This document shows positions 1-9,165 of a stretch of 53,761 bases of DNA, piece after piece. A model generated the notes under the pieces. That model worked only from the letters and a program-made list of their open reading frames with translations, had not been told where the DNA came from and did not search any database. Origin of the DNA: JBKBYG01 sp046313435 (lineage in GTDB: Bacteria; Pseudomonadota; Alphaproteobacteria; Rickettsiales; Arcanibacteraceae). Made by a program: the position numbers and the translations under genes. The stretch spans positions 1-53,761 of the forward strand of contig JBKBYG010000009.1 in the NCBI GenBank assembly GCA_046313435.1, written 5' to 3'. The stretch's first letter is position 1; each line of letters starts with the position of its first letter.

Positions 1-562
1 GATTAGCGGGAACTCCTTTGTCTAACTCAAATTCCCAAGTATTATTTAATCTATGTACTGCATTATCAAATGCTTTAATTCTATAATCCAAATCTAAATT
101 ATTTTTTAAGTATGTATCTTTAAATAATTCGTCTACTAATAAATAATCTTTATATGCTTCTGACAATTTTATATCTGCATATTCATTTGCGAAAGTTAAC
201 TCTTTATGCGTATATTTCCATAAAGAGTCATTATATTTAATTAACCTCTCAGCATAATATCTTTCGTCACGAGCATTAATTTTAAAATCAGATATATGTT
301 CTAAAAAGTGAACGGAGGCAGAATATAAAAAAAATTTTAATGCAAGTTCTATTTTATTCTCATAAAGAAAAAATACAGCTGTTGAGAGCGTCATGCTTGT
401 AAAAAGAATACTTCCATTTATTTGAAAAGGATTAGAATCAAATATGGAGGAGTTTGCTATTGAATAAGCATCATTTATCTTATTAAAAACATCAATATGA
501 GTTCTTTCATTTTCAAAAAACTTTTTTATATGATCAAAATTTTCTTTCTCTGTAGTAATCAT
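1..562 (-). CDS. hypothetical protein, 3' end outside the window
   Basis: An uninterrupted minus-strand frame runs from an ATG at 562 to the window edge (187 codons, no stop). The protein begins MITTEKENFDHIKKFF and is rich in charged and aromatic residues. One moderately hydrophobic stretch lies around residues 50-80, but there is no clear signal peptide or transmembrane helix. I do not recognise a family. The start is the first ATG in the frame. Upstream (563-600) is a tandem TTTCGTTAA repeat that may be regulatory. The gene is followed on the other side by an RNA methyltransferase gene in the same orientation, with a 69-bp gap. Function unknown. Confidence 0.7.
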   Translation of the reverse strand, partial: MITTEKENFDHIKKFFENERTHIDVFNKINDAYSIANSSIFDSNPFQINGSILFTSMTLSTAVFFLYENKIELALKFFLYSASVHFLEHISDFKINARDERYYAERLIKYNDSLWKYTHKELTFANEYADIKLSEAYKDYLLVDELFKDTYLKNNLDLDYRIKAFDNAVHRLNNTWEFELDKGVPAN

Positions 563-571
563 TTAACTTTC

Positions 572-600
572 TTTCGTTAATTTCGTTAACCTATATTAAC
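572..600 (-). promoter_or_regulatory. tandem GTTAA repeats upstream of the partial gene
   Basis: TTTCGTTAA occurs twice back to back (572-580 and 581-589), and a further TTAAC follows at 596-600. These lie 10 to 38 bp upstream of the ATG at 562. Alphaproteobacterial CtrA binds paired TTAA half-sites, usually spaced by 7 bp. The spacings here differ, so a CtrA role is only a guess. The repeat itself is directly visible. Confidence 0.3.
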
Positions 601-631
601 CATTATCTCAGTTCTTGTCAACTGAATTTCA

Positions 632-1858
632 TTAACAGTTTTTAAAGCTTGTAAATATTTCGAAATGATCAGTGTAGTAAAATTGGTCAATAAGCACTGC
701 TTCTTCTAGAACAAATCCAGCATTTTTTAAAATTTCTGCGTCTCTTTTGAAGGTTTTATGATTGCATGAAACCATTACAAGTTTTTTTATATTACTCGCT
801 GCTATTTGTCTTATTTGCCTTTCAGCGCCATTCCTTGGAGGATTGATTATTACTGCATCATAATTATTAATCTCTTGGCCTGTTAATGGGCTCAGATGAA
901 GGTTTCTTAATTTAGCGTGAGGATTATTATTTTTTGCTGCGTTATTTGCAGCATTTACCATTTTCTCATCTCCTTCAAACATATCTAATCTTGCATATTC
1001 TGATAAAGGAAAACTATAAGTACCTATACCTGAATAAAGATCTGCAATTTTCTTATATTTAGCTAGATACTTTATAATTAACTTAATAATTAATTTTTGA
1101 CTTTTTTTAGAAGCTTGAAGAAATAGATTTTCTGGAAGATTTACTTCAATATTATCAAATATTAGTTTTGGATATGTCTTAATAATTAATGGAAATATTC
1201 TTCCATTTTGATTTATACTGATTCTTAATATATTATTTGCATCAGCAAATTTATTCAAAAGCTCTAAATCCTCAAGCTCAAATTCATTTTCTACATAAAA
1301 TATTATATCCAATCCGTTATCTGCAAGAGTAACATCAATATTCTTAGGAATATTTTTTAATTGTTTAATTAGGCATTTAAATTCAGGAATTAAATTTAAA
1401 ACTTCTGGCTCAAGCACTAAACATTCTTTTATATCAAAAATTTGATGAGTTTGAGCTTTATAATATCCTATCTTATTATTTTCTACTTTGAAAGAAGCTC
1501 TTCTTCTAGCAAACGGTCCAACAGAAATTGTTTCTTGTAAAACATTTGGATTAAATCCAAGATTTTTAATTAGATTCTTAAGTATATTAGTTTTATGCTT
1601 AATATACTCATTAACTTCCATATACTGCAAACTACACCCCCCACATTCACTGAAATGAATGCAAGGCGGTTTTGCTCTGATTTCGCTTGGCCTAATTATT
1701 TCTGAGATACTTGCCTTAATATAATTAGATTTATTCTGATCTATAGATGCTAAGATATAATCGTCTGGTAAAGCACCTGGTACAATTACCTTCTTGCTTT
1801 CAAACTCCCCAATTCCTTCAAAATTTTCATTTAAATCTTGAATTTCTATTTTGATCAT
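632..1858 (-). CDS. 23S rRNA (uracil-5-)-methyltransferase family protein (RlmD/TrmA-like)
   Basis: This is a SAM-dependent RNA methyltransferase of the TrmA/RlmCD family, expected to make 5-methyluridine in rRNA or tRNA. It has 408 residues, typical of the shorter alphaproteobacterial members. A degenerate TRAM-like N-terminus covers residues 1-55. Cysteines 66, 72, 75 and 146 are placed as the 4Fe-4S ligands seen in RlmD. A SAM-binding loop (DLYSGIGTYSFP) lies near 273-284, the INPPRNG motif near 338-344, and the nucleophile is Cys365 in VMVSCNHKTF. The start overlaps the der stop by 4 bp (ATGA), so it is translationally coupled as the last gene of a der operon. RNA target (rRNA versus tRNA) cannot be told from sequence alone. 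Confidence 0.88.
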   Translation of the reverse strand: MIKIEIQDLNENFEGIGEFESKKVIVPGALPDDYILASIDQNKSNYIKASISEIIRPSEIRAKPPCIHFSECGGCSLQYMEVNEYIKHKTNILKNLIKNLGFNPNVLQETISVGPFARRRASFKVENNKIGYYKAQTHQIFDIKECLVLEPEVLNLIPEFKCLIKQLKNIPKNIDVTLADNGLDIIFYVENEFELEDLELLNKFADANNILRISINQNGRIFPLIIKTYPKLIFDNIEVNLPENLFLQASKKSQKLIIKLIIKYLAKYKKIADLYSGIGTYSFPLSEYARLDMFEGDEKMVNAANNAAKNNNPHAKLRNLHLSPLTGQEINNYDAVIINPPRNGAERQIRQIAASNIKKLVMVSCNHKTFKRDAEILKNAGFVLEEAVLIDQFYYTDHFEIFTSFKNC

Positions 1859-3210
1859 TTTTTATCTTTATAAGGATTGTCTCCTTTTTTGAAGCTAAAT
1901 CTGATTGGAGTGTATTGCAAATCAAATTCTTCCCGGAGATTATTTGCTAAATATCTTATGTAACTATCTGGAATATCTGAAGGATGCGAAGTAAATAGCA
2001 TAAAAGTAGGAGGACGAGTTTTAATTTGAGTAATATATTTTATCTTAATTCTTTTTCCAGAAGAGGCTAAAGGCAATGGATGAAATTCTAGTATATCCTT
2101 AAGCCATAAATTAAGCTTAGCAGTATTTACGCGTTTATTCCAATGATCATAACTATCTAATGCTGCGTCGATAACTTTATAAATATTATCACCATATAGG
2201 GCTGATAAATATATAATAGCCAATCCTTTAACTTGTCCTAACTGCTTGTTTAATCTATATTTTATTTCACTGACAAATTCGTCTTTATTTTCAATTTGAT
2301 CCCATTTATTTACAGCAATAACTAGTGCCCTGCCCTCATCAATGGCAATGTTTGCAATATTTAAATCTTGGGACTCGAGTCCAATTGTTGCATCTAACAA
2401 TAAAACAGTTACATGCGAATATTTTATAGCTCTAAGAGTGTCTTCAATTGCTAATTTTTCTAATTGTTTATTTACCTGGCTTCTTCTTCTAACACCCGCA
2501 GTATCAATAAGCCTAATATTCTGATCCTTATAATTCCAATCTATAGCAATAGAATCACGAGTGATACCAGCTTCTGGACCAGTCAATACCCTTTCTGTCT
2601 TGAGTAATTGATTAAGCAAGGTAGATTTACCTGCATTAGGTCTTCCTATAATTGATATTTGAATATGTTTTTCATCACTAGAATCTGAAACTTTAGAATA
2701 TTCTGCTTCATATTTAGCAAAAAATGGTTCAATAGCATCATAAAGATCTACTAAGCCTTCACCATGCGCTGCAGAAATACATACTGGTTCGCCTAAGCCC
2801 AATTTATAAGATTCATTTATTGAATCACGAATAAAGTCTCGATTTTCAGCTTTGTTTATAACGAGAATAACGGGCTTTGAGTGCTTCCTGGCCCATTTAG
2901 CAAAATATTTATCATCTTCATTAATACCACTTCGTGCATCAGTTAAGAGTAGAATTACATCTGCCGTACCTATAGCTAATTCAGTTTGCCTCATCATGCG
3001 CTTTTGAAGTGAATCTTCCTTTACTTCTTCAAGACCTGCAGTATCAATTAATTTAAAAGAAAGAGGTCCTATTTTACCGTGCCCTTCCCTTCTATCTCTT
3101 GTTACCCCAGGAGTGTCATAAACTATGGCATGCTTCTTTCCGGTAAGCCTATTAAATAACGTAGATTTACCTACATTGGGTCTACCTATTAGTGCAACTG
3201 TAAATTCCAT
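1855..3210 (-). CDS. der: ribosome biogenesis GTPase Der
   Basis: Der (EngA) is a double-GTPase needed for 50S subunit maturation. The 451-residue length is normal. The first G domain has GRPNVGKST (residues 9-17), DTAG and NKAE. The second has GRPNAGKST near 189-197, DTAGVRRR and NKWD. The C-terminal KH-like domain follows (about 370-440). The G4 motif of the first domain is NKAE rather than NKxD, a variant I believe is tolerated in this group. It sits between bamB, ending one base upstream, and the RNA methyltransferase gene, which overlaps it by 4 bp. The yfgM-like/bamB/der order recalls the yfgM-bamB-der cluster of other proteobacteria. Confidence 0.97.
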   Translation of the reverse strand: MEFTVALIGRPNVGKSTLFNRLTGKKHAIVYDTPGVTRDRREGHGKIGPLSFKLIDTAGLEEVKEDSLQKRMMRQTELAIGTADVILLLTDARSGINEDDKYFAKWARKHSKPVILVINKAENRDFIRDSINESYKLGLGEPVCISAAHGEGLVDLYDAIEPFFAKYEAEYSKVSDSSDEKHIQISIIGRPNAGKSTLLNQLLKTERVLTGPEAGITRDSIAIDWNYKDQNIRLIDTAGVRRRSQVNKQLEKLAIEDTLRAIKYSHVTVLLLDATIGLESQDLNIANIAIDEGRALVIAVNKWDQIENKDEFVSEIKYRLNKQLGQVKGLAIIYLSALYGDNIYKVIDAALDSYDHWNKRVNTAKLNLWLKDILEFHPLPLASSGKRIKIKYITQIKTRPPTFMLFTSHPSDIPDSYIRYLANNLREEFDLQYTPIRFSFKKGDNPYKDKK

Positions 3211-4533
3211 TTATTCAACAATATTTAGAATAGAATTTTTACTAAAAATATATATTTTATTTTTTATAATCATTGGAAGACTTACAAAATTTTTAGCAAT
3301 TTTCTTCTTTGAAAGAGTTTTTCCATTGTTTGGAGAAATAAAGAGCAGGTCTCCTTCACTTGAAGTTACAAAAATCATATCATTTGCAACTATAGGGCCG
3401 TAAAACACTGATTTTGACTTTGATTTTATAACTTGATCTTCTAATCTTACTATCCATTTTATTTTACCGCTTTTAGAATGTATTGCAAATAATTCCATAT
3501 CTTGATTTATTGCAAATAGATATTCTCCAGCATACCAAAATGTTTTAACTTCTTTTATTTCTTGTTTCCAATTAAGCTGCCCAGTTTCTAAATCAATAGA
3601 GTAAAATGAGCCCATATTTGCAGCAACATAAATATTTCGCCCAACAATTAAAGGCGTAGTGTCAATATCATTTAATGCAAAGCCTTCTAAATTACTCTTG
3701 CTGAATGCTAAATTTACGCTCCAAATTTCTTCGCCAGTGATAGAATTTAATGCGTGTAATTGACCAGATGAATGTGGTACAATTACTATATTATTTGCTA
3801 TCGCCAAAGAAGGAGAACCAAAAACACCTATTTCAGATTCTGCACCTTCATGCATCCAGAAAATATTCCCATCTTCGGTTGAGAGCGCATAAAGTTTGTT
3901 ATCTATAGTCATTACGTAAACTTTATCATTATAAACTACAGGGCTAGACCTTGAAATATTATTTAAAGTATGACGCCATATTTCTTTTCCATTTTCTGCA
4001 TTAATTGCAATTATTTCTCGGTGACCTGCAGTAATATATATCTTCTTGTCATTATAAACCATCCCTCCACCTAATTGCTCTTTATTTGAGCCAGTAGAAT
4101 GGATTTGTTTTACCCAAATTGGAGTTTTCAAATCAGTTTCAGAATACGCCCTTAATTCGATATTATTTGAAACATAAATAACCCCATTAGCAATTAGCAT
4201 AGGAGGATGTAAGCTAATATTTGAATATTTAAATTTATTAAATACTCGGTGTTCATGAGATTGAAATTGCGTTTCAAATTTTATATTTTCAGGTAAGTTA
4301 TTTTGACTAAAATTACTATTTAATACTTCATAATTATTTTGAAGATTTGGCAATATTACATTTAGACCTGCTAAATCAGGATCACTACTTAATTCTGATT
4401 CAATTTTTATTATATTAATACGCTTACCTTCAAGCTTAGGTTCTGATTTACTACCAATAACATTTTTTAGGTCACTACATCCATTTAATATTAAAAGTAG
4501 CAAGGATAATTTTAAAATATTCTTTTTCGTCAT
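3211..4533 (-). CDS. bamB: outer membrane protein assembly factor BamB (PQQ-like beta-propeller lipoprotein)
   Basis: BamB is a periplasmic lipoprotein of the BAM complex that helps insert beta-barrel proteins into the outer membrane. The product has 440 residues. A lipoprotein signal ends in LILNGCSD, with the lipidated cysteine at position 19. From about residue 115 there are repeated propeller blades of the GxxIW/W type (for example AENGKEIWRHTL and SITGEEIWSVNL). The gene lies directly upstream of der (adjacent bases) and 35 bp downstream of the YfgM-like TPR protein gene, a context conserved in proteobacteria and supportive of the call. Confidence 0.88.
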   Translation of the reverse strand: MTKKNILKLSLLLLILNGCSDLKNVIGSKSEPKLEGKRINIIKIESELSSDPDLAGLNVILPNLQNNYEVLNSNFSQNNLPENIKFETQFQSHEHRVFNKFKYSNISLHPPMLIANGVIYVSNNIELRAYSETDLKTPIWVKQIHSTGSNKEQLGGGMVYNDKKIYITAGHREIIAINAENGKEIWRHTLNNISRSSPVVYNDKVYVMTIDNKLYALSTEDGNIFWMHEGAESEIGVFGSPSLAIANNIVIVPHSSGQLHALNSITGEEIWSVNLAFSKSNLEGFALNDIDTTPLIVGRNIYVAANMGSFYSIDLETGQLNWKQEIKEVKTFWYAGEYLFAINQDMELFAIHSKSGKIKWIVRLEDQVIKSKSKSVFYGPIVANDMIFVTSSEGDLLFISPNNGKTLSKKKIAKNFVSLPMIIKNKIYIFSKNSILNIVE

Positions 4534-4568
4534 AGTTTTTACTAATTAAGTTTTTTGATTTATAAAAT

Positions 4569-5219
4569 TTATTTTAATCTCTCAGCTAATATTTTAGCTT
4601 TTTCTTTAAGATAATTAGGTGCATTCTCTTCTTTAATTATCATATCAATATAAGTCATGGCTTCATCGTTATTATTGTTTTTGATTAGCCAATCAACTTT
4701 GGCCATAAGACTAGAAGCATAAAACGGATTATCTTTTTTAAGAATTTGTTCAAATCTCTTATTGATATTATTTAAATCTTCCGGTTCATTACTTATCAAG
4801 CTCGTTAACGCTAAGAGTTTAGCAAGATATTGTATGGATCTATCGGTATTTTTATGTAAAGCAAGCTCGTCATATAAATTTACTGCTTCCTTGAGTTTTT
4901 TGTCTTTTATTAGAATAGCTGCTTTTTCAAGTGAAGCTAAAAAATAATATCCTGATTTTTGTTTTTTAATGATTTCATTAAGTAAATTAATATCAATTTC
5001 TTCGCCATCCGCTTTATTAGCTTTATAGTATAAGCTTCCTAAATTTTCATATTCTCTACTGTTCTTGTCCTTTACTGATAAAATTATCGCGATCAATATA
5101 ATAACCAATATTATTCCCAACACAAAATAATGCCAATAGCTTATTATATATCTAGCTAGCTTTTCCTGCTGTACCTCATCATTAATCTCATCTAACATAT
5201 CAGACATTTTTATAACCAT
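4569..5219 (-). CDS. YfgM-like tetratricopeptide membrane protein
   Basis: This 216-residue protein has a short cytoplasmic N-terminus, one strong transmembrane helix (about residues 30-49) and a periplasmic helical domain with weak TPR character. That is the plan of YfgM/TPR_21 proteins, which act near the Sec translocon and BAM. It is encoded just upstream of bamB and der, as yfgM is in gammaproteobacteria. A second in-frame ATG (MSDMLDE) four codons later is an equally plausible start. The family call rests on topology and neighbours more than on residue-level motifs. Confidence 0.7.
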   Translation of the reverse strand: MVIKMSDMLDEINDEVQQEKLARYIISYWHYFVLGIILVIILIAIILSVKDKNSREYENLGSLYYKANKADGEEIDINLLNEIIKKQKSGYYFLASLEKAAILIKDKKLKEAVNLYDELALHKNTDRSIQYLAKLLALTSLISNEPEDLNNINKRFEQILKKDNPFYASSLMAKVDWLIKNNNNDEAMTYIDMIIKEENAPNYLKEKAKILAERLK

Positions 5220-5371
5220 CTTAAAAATTTTCTAAGTCAAATATTAATTTTATTTTATATTAATACACAAAATATATAATACAGCAAATAATAATATTTA
5301 ATTGATGAAATAAAAATTTTTATTAACCTAAATATATTGATTTTAAAAGTGCTTAAGGGGGATAATTAAAA

Positions 5372-5413
5372 AGCCAAGATTAAAAACTTATAGTTAAATT
5401 CTTAATCTCGGCT
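5372..5413 (-). terminator. hairpin terminator downstream of the 5446-6165 gene
   Basis: A 12-bp stem (AGCCAAGATTAA at 5372-5383 against TTAATCTCGGCT at 5402-5413, one mismatch) with an 18-base loop lies 32 bp after the stop of the minus-strand gene at 5446. On the minus strand it is followed by a T-rich run. This fits a factor-independent terminator. Confidence 0.65.
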
Positions 5414-5445
5414 ACTTAATGTAAGTTTTGTAAAAAATTATTTTA

Positions 5446-6165
5446 TTACGCTTCAAAGCTCATGTTCAATAATTCACCGCTTAATTCCATATTGAATGAA
5501 AAATCTTCAACTACTGGCTTGGAAACAAAAGAATTGTCTGCTAATTCTAAATCTGAAATTTCATTAAAATCATTATGTTTTGTAACTAATGCTTTAATTT
5601 TAGCTCCAAATTCTTCAAAATCATCTTTAATTTCGGCAATTTCTTTTTTAGCGAATTCATTAATTTTTGAAACTGAAGATTTTAAAAATGATGACAATTT
5701 TTCTTCAAACATAGGATATGATGTTTTTACAAATTCATTGCCTTTTTGTTCTATTGATTCAATATTATCTTGAAGCATTGCTACTACTTCGTCAAAATTT
5801 TCATCCACTTCTTTAAGAAGAGAAGCTTTATAAGCGTCAGTTAAAGCCTTATCAGGAGATTTATCAAAAACTTCTTCTATAATTTTATCTACTACAGCTT
5901 CAATAATGTTTGCTATTTTTTGTACGCCTTCTTTCGACAAATCTGATATAGAGTTTAATACTGATTCGCTTTTGCTTTCTACTAATTTATCTAAAAAATC
6001 ATCTGAAGCAGCATTATCAATTTTTTTATTTAAATCATTTGTAATGTTATCAACAAATGATGAAATTCCTTCTACAGAAATATTTTCATCATTTGTTGAT
6101 ATGCTTGAACTAATCAAAGCATTTAAGTTAGAATTTTTTAATTCTGGGGAATTAGATAGAGTCAT
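5446..6165 (-). CDS. hypothetical helical protein, paralogue of the 6306-6770 gene
   Basis: The 239-residue product is acidic, mostly predicted helical, with no signal peptide or membrane segment. I recognise no known family. Its middle (about residues 90-165) aligns without gaps to the neighbouring upstream gene product. Shared marks are a SP(D/N)xALT motif, a (D)IExxE..G segment and a following P-x-x-E. Both proteins also end in an ELSGE(L/M) tail. The N-terminal half is Ser/Asn/Asp-rich. It has its own terminator downstream. A cytosolic structural protein or a secreted effector are both possible; neither is shown. Confidence 0.75.
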   Translation of the reverse strand: MTLSNSPELKNSNLNALISSSISTNDENISVEGISSFVDNITNDLNKKIDNAASDDFLDKLVESKSESVLNSISDLSKEGVQKIANIIEAVVDKIIEEVFDKSPDKALTDAYKASLLKEVDENFDEVVAMLQDNIESIEQKGNEFVKTSYPMFEEKLSSFLKSSVSKINEFAKKEIAEIKDDFEEFGAKIKALVTKHNDFNEISDLELADNSFVSKPVVEDFSFNMELSGELLNMSFEA

Positions 6166-6305
6166 AATTATATCCTTATTTAGCGTTGATACAATATAAC
6201 TATAACATAACCTTTATTAAGAAATTATTAAATTATTAATTAAATAGTAAATTTTTTAATAATTGTTTCTCAGCATTTGTTTTAAAACTTCTTAGTTTAT
6301 AACAT

Positions 6306-6770
6306 TTAAGAAGCTGAATTCATTTCCCCTGATAATTCAATTTCATTATTAGCTAATATTACATCGTTAAAGCTTAAACTTTCTTTTACTTCAGCCTTTA
6401 CATTAGAAACCATTAAAATTAATGATTGTTCCACTAAAGGAACATTTTCTACAATATAATCTGTTCCTTCATGCTCTAATTCTTCTATGTCATCTCTAAG
6501 TAATTTACTTAATTTTTCAATCATTCCATTTATTGCGTTAGTTAGAATTGCTTTTAAAGGATAAGTTAATGCTTCATTTGGCGAGCTTTCAAAAATTTGG
6601 TTAACTGCTTGAGCCGTTCCTATTTGAAGAAATTTAGCAATTTGTTCAATCATGTTTTGTAATAAAGTTGAACCTATATCTAAAACATATCCAACATTTT
6701 CTTTGGTAAAATAATCATTATTTTTAATCTCCAACACTTGATTAGAAGAATCTATATTATTTTGAGACAT
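6306..6770 (-). CDS. hypothetical protein, shorter paralogue of the 5446-6165 gene
   Basis: The 154-residue product is helical and acidic. It matches the central part of the adjacent downstream gene product (SSPNEALT against KSPDKALT, and the region after it) and ends in ELSGEMNSAS, like the ELSGELLNMSFEA end of its neighbour. It lacks the longer Ser/Asn-rich N-terminal extension of the neighbour. The two genes are 140 bp apart in the same orientation, which suggests tandem duplication followed by divergence. No recognised domain. Confidence 0.75.
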   Translation of the reverse strand: MSQNNIDSSNQVLEIKNNDYFTKENVGYVLDIGSTLLQNMIEQIAKFLQIGTAQAVNQIFESSPNEALTYPLKAILTNAINGMIEKLSKLLRDDIEELEHEGTDYIVENVPLVEQSLILMVSNVKAEVKESLSFNDVILANNEIELSGEMNSAS

Positions 6771-6970
6771 TTTATCTACCTTGATTTAAGTTAATTTATT
6801 AACTATATAGTACAAAGTTTTTATTAATCTTTTACTAACACAGCTCAAGCATAGTTAAATTTTTTAACTTATTCACATTCTATGTAGTAAAGTGAAAATT
6901 TCCTTGTAAAAATTTATGATTTGTTTTACGCATATATTAAATCAACATTGAATCTAGTGATATTGAGACT

Positions 6971-7705
6971 ATGAAATTACATAAATTTTTATTATTCCTT
7001 ATTATATTTTGCATTTTTGGATGCGATAAAACAGAAGAAAATATATTAGTTATTGGTACTTCTGCAGATTATCCACCCTTCGAATTTTTTAAAAATGGTG
7101 AACTGGCAGGGTTTGATATAGATATTGCTAATGAGATTGCAAAAGAATTAAATATGAAAGCAAAAATTGTTGATATGGATTTTGCAGGGCTCATTCCATC
7201 ACTTAATAATGAACAGATTGATATGATCATCTCTTCTTTAAGCATAACAGAAGAACGCAAGAATAATGTTGATTTTTCAGATGTTTATTATCAAGGATTT
7301 TACGGTGTATTAACAAAAGACCCTTTAGCAATTACGCAAGAATCGGAATTTGAAGGCAAAAAAATAGGTGTACAACTTGGTTCAACTTGGGAAAGTTTTA
7401 TAAATAGTAAAAAAGATAAATTTTCAAATATTGAAGTCGTAGCTTTATCCAGGCTCGGCAATTTAATTGAAGAATTAAAAATTGGCAGAGTTGATATGGT
7501 TATAGTAGATGAAGAACAGGCTTATAATTTTGCTACAAATAATAAAGATTTAAATTATCATGTGTTTGATGAAATGGATGAAGGATTAGCCATAGCATTT
7601 AAGAAAAACTCTCCTCAAAAAGATAAAGTCAATCAAGCTTTGCAAAAACTAAAACATAATAAAATTTTAGATCAATTAAAAGCAAAATGGTTTAAAGCAG
7701 CATGA
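6971..7705 (+). CDS. glnH: polar amino acid ABC transporter substrate-binding lipoprotein
   Basis: This is the solute-binding component of a glutamine/polar amino acid importer (SBP_bac_3 family, 244 residues). A lipoprotein signal runs to CIFGCDK, with the lipidated cysteine at position 18. The family signature ADYPPFEFFKNGELAGFDID is present near residues 34-53. The lipobox suggests anchoring to the inner membrane instead of a free periplasmic protein. The stop overlaps the permease start (ATGA), so the three transporter genes form one operon. The exact substrate cannot be assigned; glnH is used for family resemblance only. Confidence 0.85.
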   Translation: MKLHKFLLFLIIFCIFGCDKTEENILVIGTSADYPPFEFFKNGELAGFDIDIANEIAKELNMKAKIVDMDFAGLIPSLNNEQIDMIISSLSITEERKNNVDFSDVYYQGFYGVLTKDPLAITQESEFEGKKIGVQLGSTWESFINSKKDKFSNIEVVALSRLGNLIEELKIGRVDMVIVDEEQAYNFATNNKDLNYHVFDEMDEGLAIAFKKNSPQKDKVNQALQKLKHNKILDQLKAKWFKAA

Positions 7706-8343
7706 ATATTGGCTTAGATGAAATCAAATTTATAAGCGCTGGAGTTTTTGTTACCTTAAAATATGCGACTTTATCAGTATTTTTTGGATTAATATTTGCC
7801 TCGTTACTTACTTATTTTGCTTTCAGCCAATACAAAATATTGAATATTTTTAACAAATTTTATGTTTCAGTTTTTCGTGGTACTCCTCTACTTATACAAC
7901 TTAGTTTAATATATTTTGGGATACCGAGTTTAACCGGTATCAAAATTTCAGCATTCGTAAGTGGCGTTTTAGCATTTTCCTTAAATTCAGGTGCTTATAT
8001 TTCAGAAATAATACGTGCAGGCATAAATTCTATTGACAGTGGCCAAACAGAAGCTGCAAAGACACTAGGCATACCTAAATCACTTATTATGAAGGATATT
8101 ATATTACCTCAAGCAATAAGAAATTTAATACCTTCTCTCCTTAATGAGCTTATTGATATGTTAAAAGAATCAGCACTAGTCTCTATTATTGGAGAAGCTG
8201 ACCTTATGAGGAGATCACAATTAGTTGCTGCAGAAAAATATACTTATTTTGCTCCCCTAATGGTATCAGCAGCAAATTATTATATTTTAGTTATGCTACT
8301 TAGCTTTATTATAAAAAAAATTGAACGAAAACTTGTAAAATGA
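7702..8343 (+). CDS. glnP: polar amino acid ABC transporter permease
   Basis: This 213-residue inner membrane permease of the HisM/GlnP type has about five hydrophobic helices. The EAA loop that contacts the ATPase is seen as EAAKTLGIPKSLIMKDIILP (about residues 114-133). The start overlaps the stop of the binding-protein gene by 4 bp, and its own stop overlaps the ATPase start by 4 bp, so translation is coupled along the operon. Confidence 0.9.
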   Translation: MNIGLDEIKFISAGVFVTLKYATLSVFFGLIFASLLTYFAFSQYKILNIFNKFYVSVFRGTPLLIQLSLIYFGIPSLTGIKISAFVSGVLAFSLNSGAYISEIIRAGINSIDSGQTEAAKTLGIPKSLIMKDIILPQAIRNLIPSLLNELIDMLKESALVSIIGEADLMRRSQLVAAEKYTYFAPLMVSAANYYILVMLLSFIIKKIERKLVK

Positions 8344-9044
8344 TTCGATTTAAAAATGTTACAAAAAAATTTGGTGCAAATATTGTATTAAATGATATAT
8401 CAATTGATATTCAAAATAATGATAAAATTGTTATATTTGGCCCTTCTGGCAGTGGTAAATCCACTTTTCTCAGATGTATTAATCGCCTCGAATTAATTGA
8501 TAATGGCTCGATTGAAATTGATGATGTTAATTTCAGTAAAGATAACATTACCCATGATATCGGAATGGTATTTCAGCATTTCAATCTTTTCCCCCATATG
8601 AATGTTTTAGAAAATTTATCTTATGCTCCGATACAAATATTAAAAGAAAATAAAGAGTTCGTTGAAGAAAAAGCAGAAAATCTCCTTAAAATTGTAGGCA
8701 TGCAAAATAAGATTAATGCTTCAATTGATAGCCTATCTGGCGGGCAAAAGCAAAGAATAGCGATCGCTAGGACTTTAATGATGGATCCTAAAATTATTCT
8801 TTTTGATGAACCTACTTCAGCACTTGATCCATTTATGGCAAAAGAAGTATTAAAAGTTATAAAAGATGTTGCAAGCAAGGATATTACAATATTACTTATT
8901 TCTCATAGCGTAAATTTAGCTAAAGATATAGCAACTAGGATATTGTTTTTTAATCACGGCCATATTTGCGAAGATAGCAGTACTGAAGAATTCTTCACAA
9001 GCCCTAAAAGTGACGCGGTAAGAGATTTCTTGAGTAGTGTGTAG
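8340..9044 (+). CDS. glnQ: polar amino acid ABC transporter ATP-binding protein
   Basis: This ATPase powers the importer encoded by the two genes before it. The 234-residue length is typical of GlnQ/HisP. It shows Walker A GPSGSGKST (residues 34-42), the Q-loop MVFQHFNLFP, the signature LSGGQKQR, Walker B ILFDEPTSALD and an H-loop in LLISHS. It is the last gene of the operon. A palindromic repeat at 9096-9116 lies between it and the convergent gene beyond and may end transcription from both sides. Confidence 0.93.
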   Translation: MIRFKNVTKKFGANIVLNDISIDIQNNDKIVIFGPSGSGKSTFLRCINRLELIDNGSIEIDDVNFSKDNITHDIGMVFQHFNLFPHMNVLENLSYAPIQILKENKEFVEEKAENLLKIVGMQNKINASIDSLSGGQKQRIAIARTLMMDPKIILFDEPTSALDPFMAKEVLKVIKDVASKDITILLISHSVNLAKDIATRILFFNHGHICEDSSTEEFFTSPKSDAVRDFLSSV

Positions 9045-9095
9045 TTTTTTTTATAGATCGACCATTTCGATTCAATCCTACAATTGAAAATTTAG

Positions 9096-9116
9096 ATACC
9101 GGATCAAGTCCGGTAT
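9096..9116. repeat. short palindromic repeat between convergent genes
   Basis: ATACCGGA-TCAAG-TCCGGTAT is a perfect 8-bp inverted repeat with a 5-base loop. It sits in the 121-bp gap between the glnQ stop and the convergent gene ending at 9166. It has the form of the GGATCAAGTCCGG-type intergenic repeat widespread in alphaproteobacteria, and the stable hairpin could serve as a two-way terminator. Confidence 0.6.
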
Positions 9117-9165
9117 GACAAATTGTTATTGATTATGTTAATACGTATTATATGCAGTAATAAAA

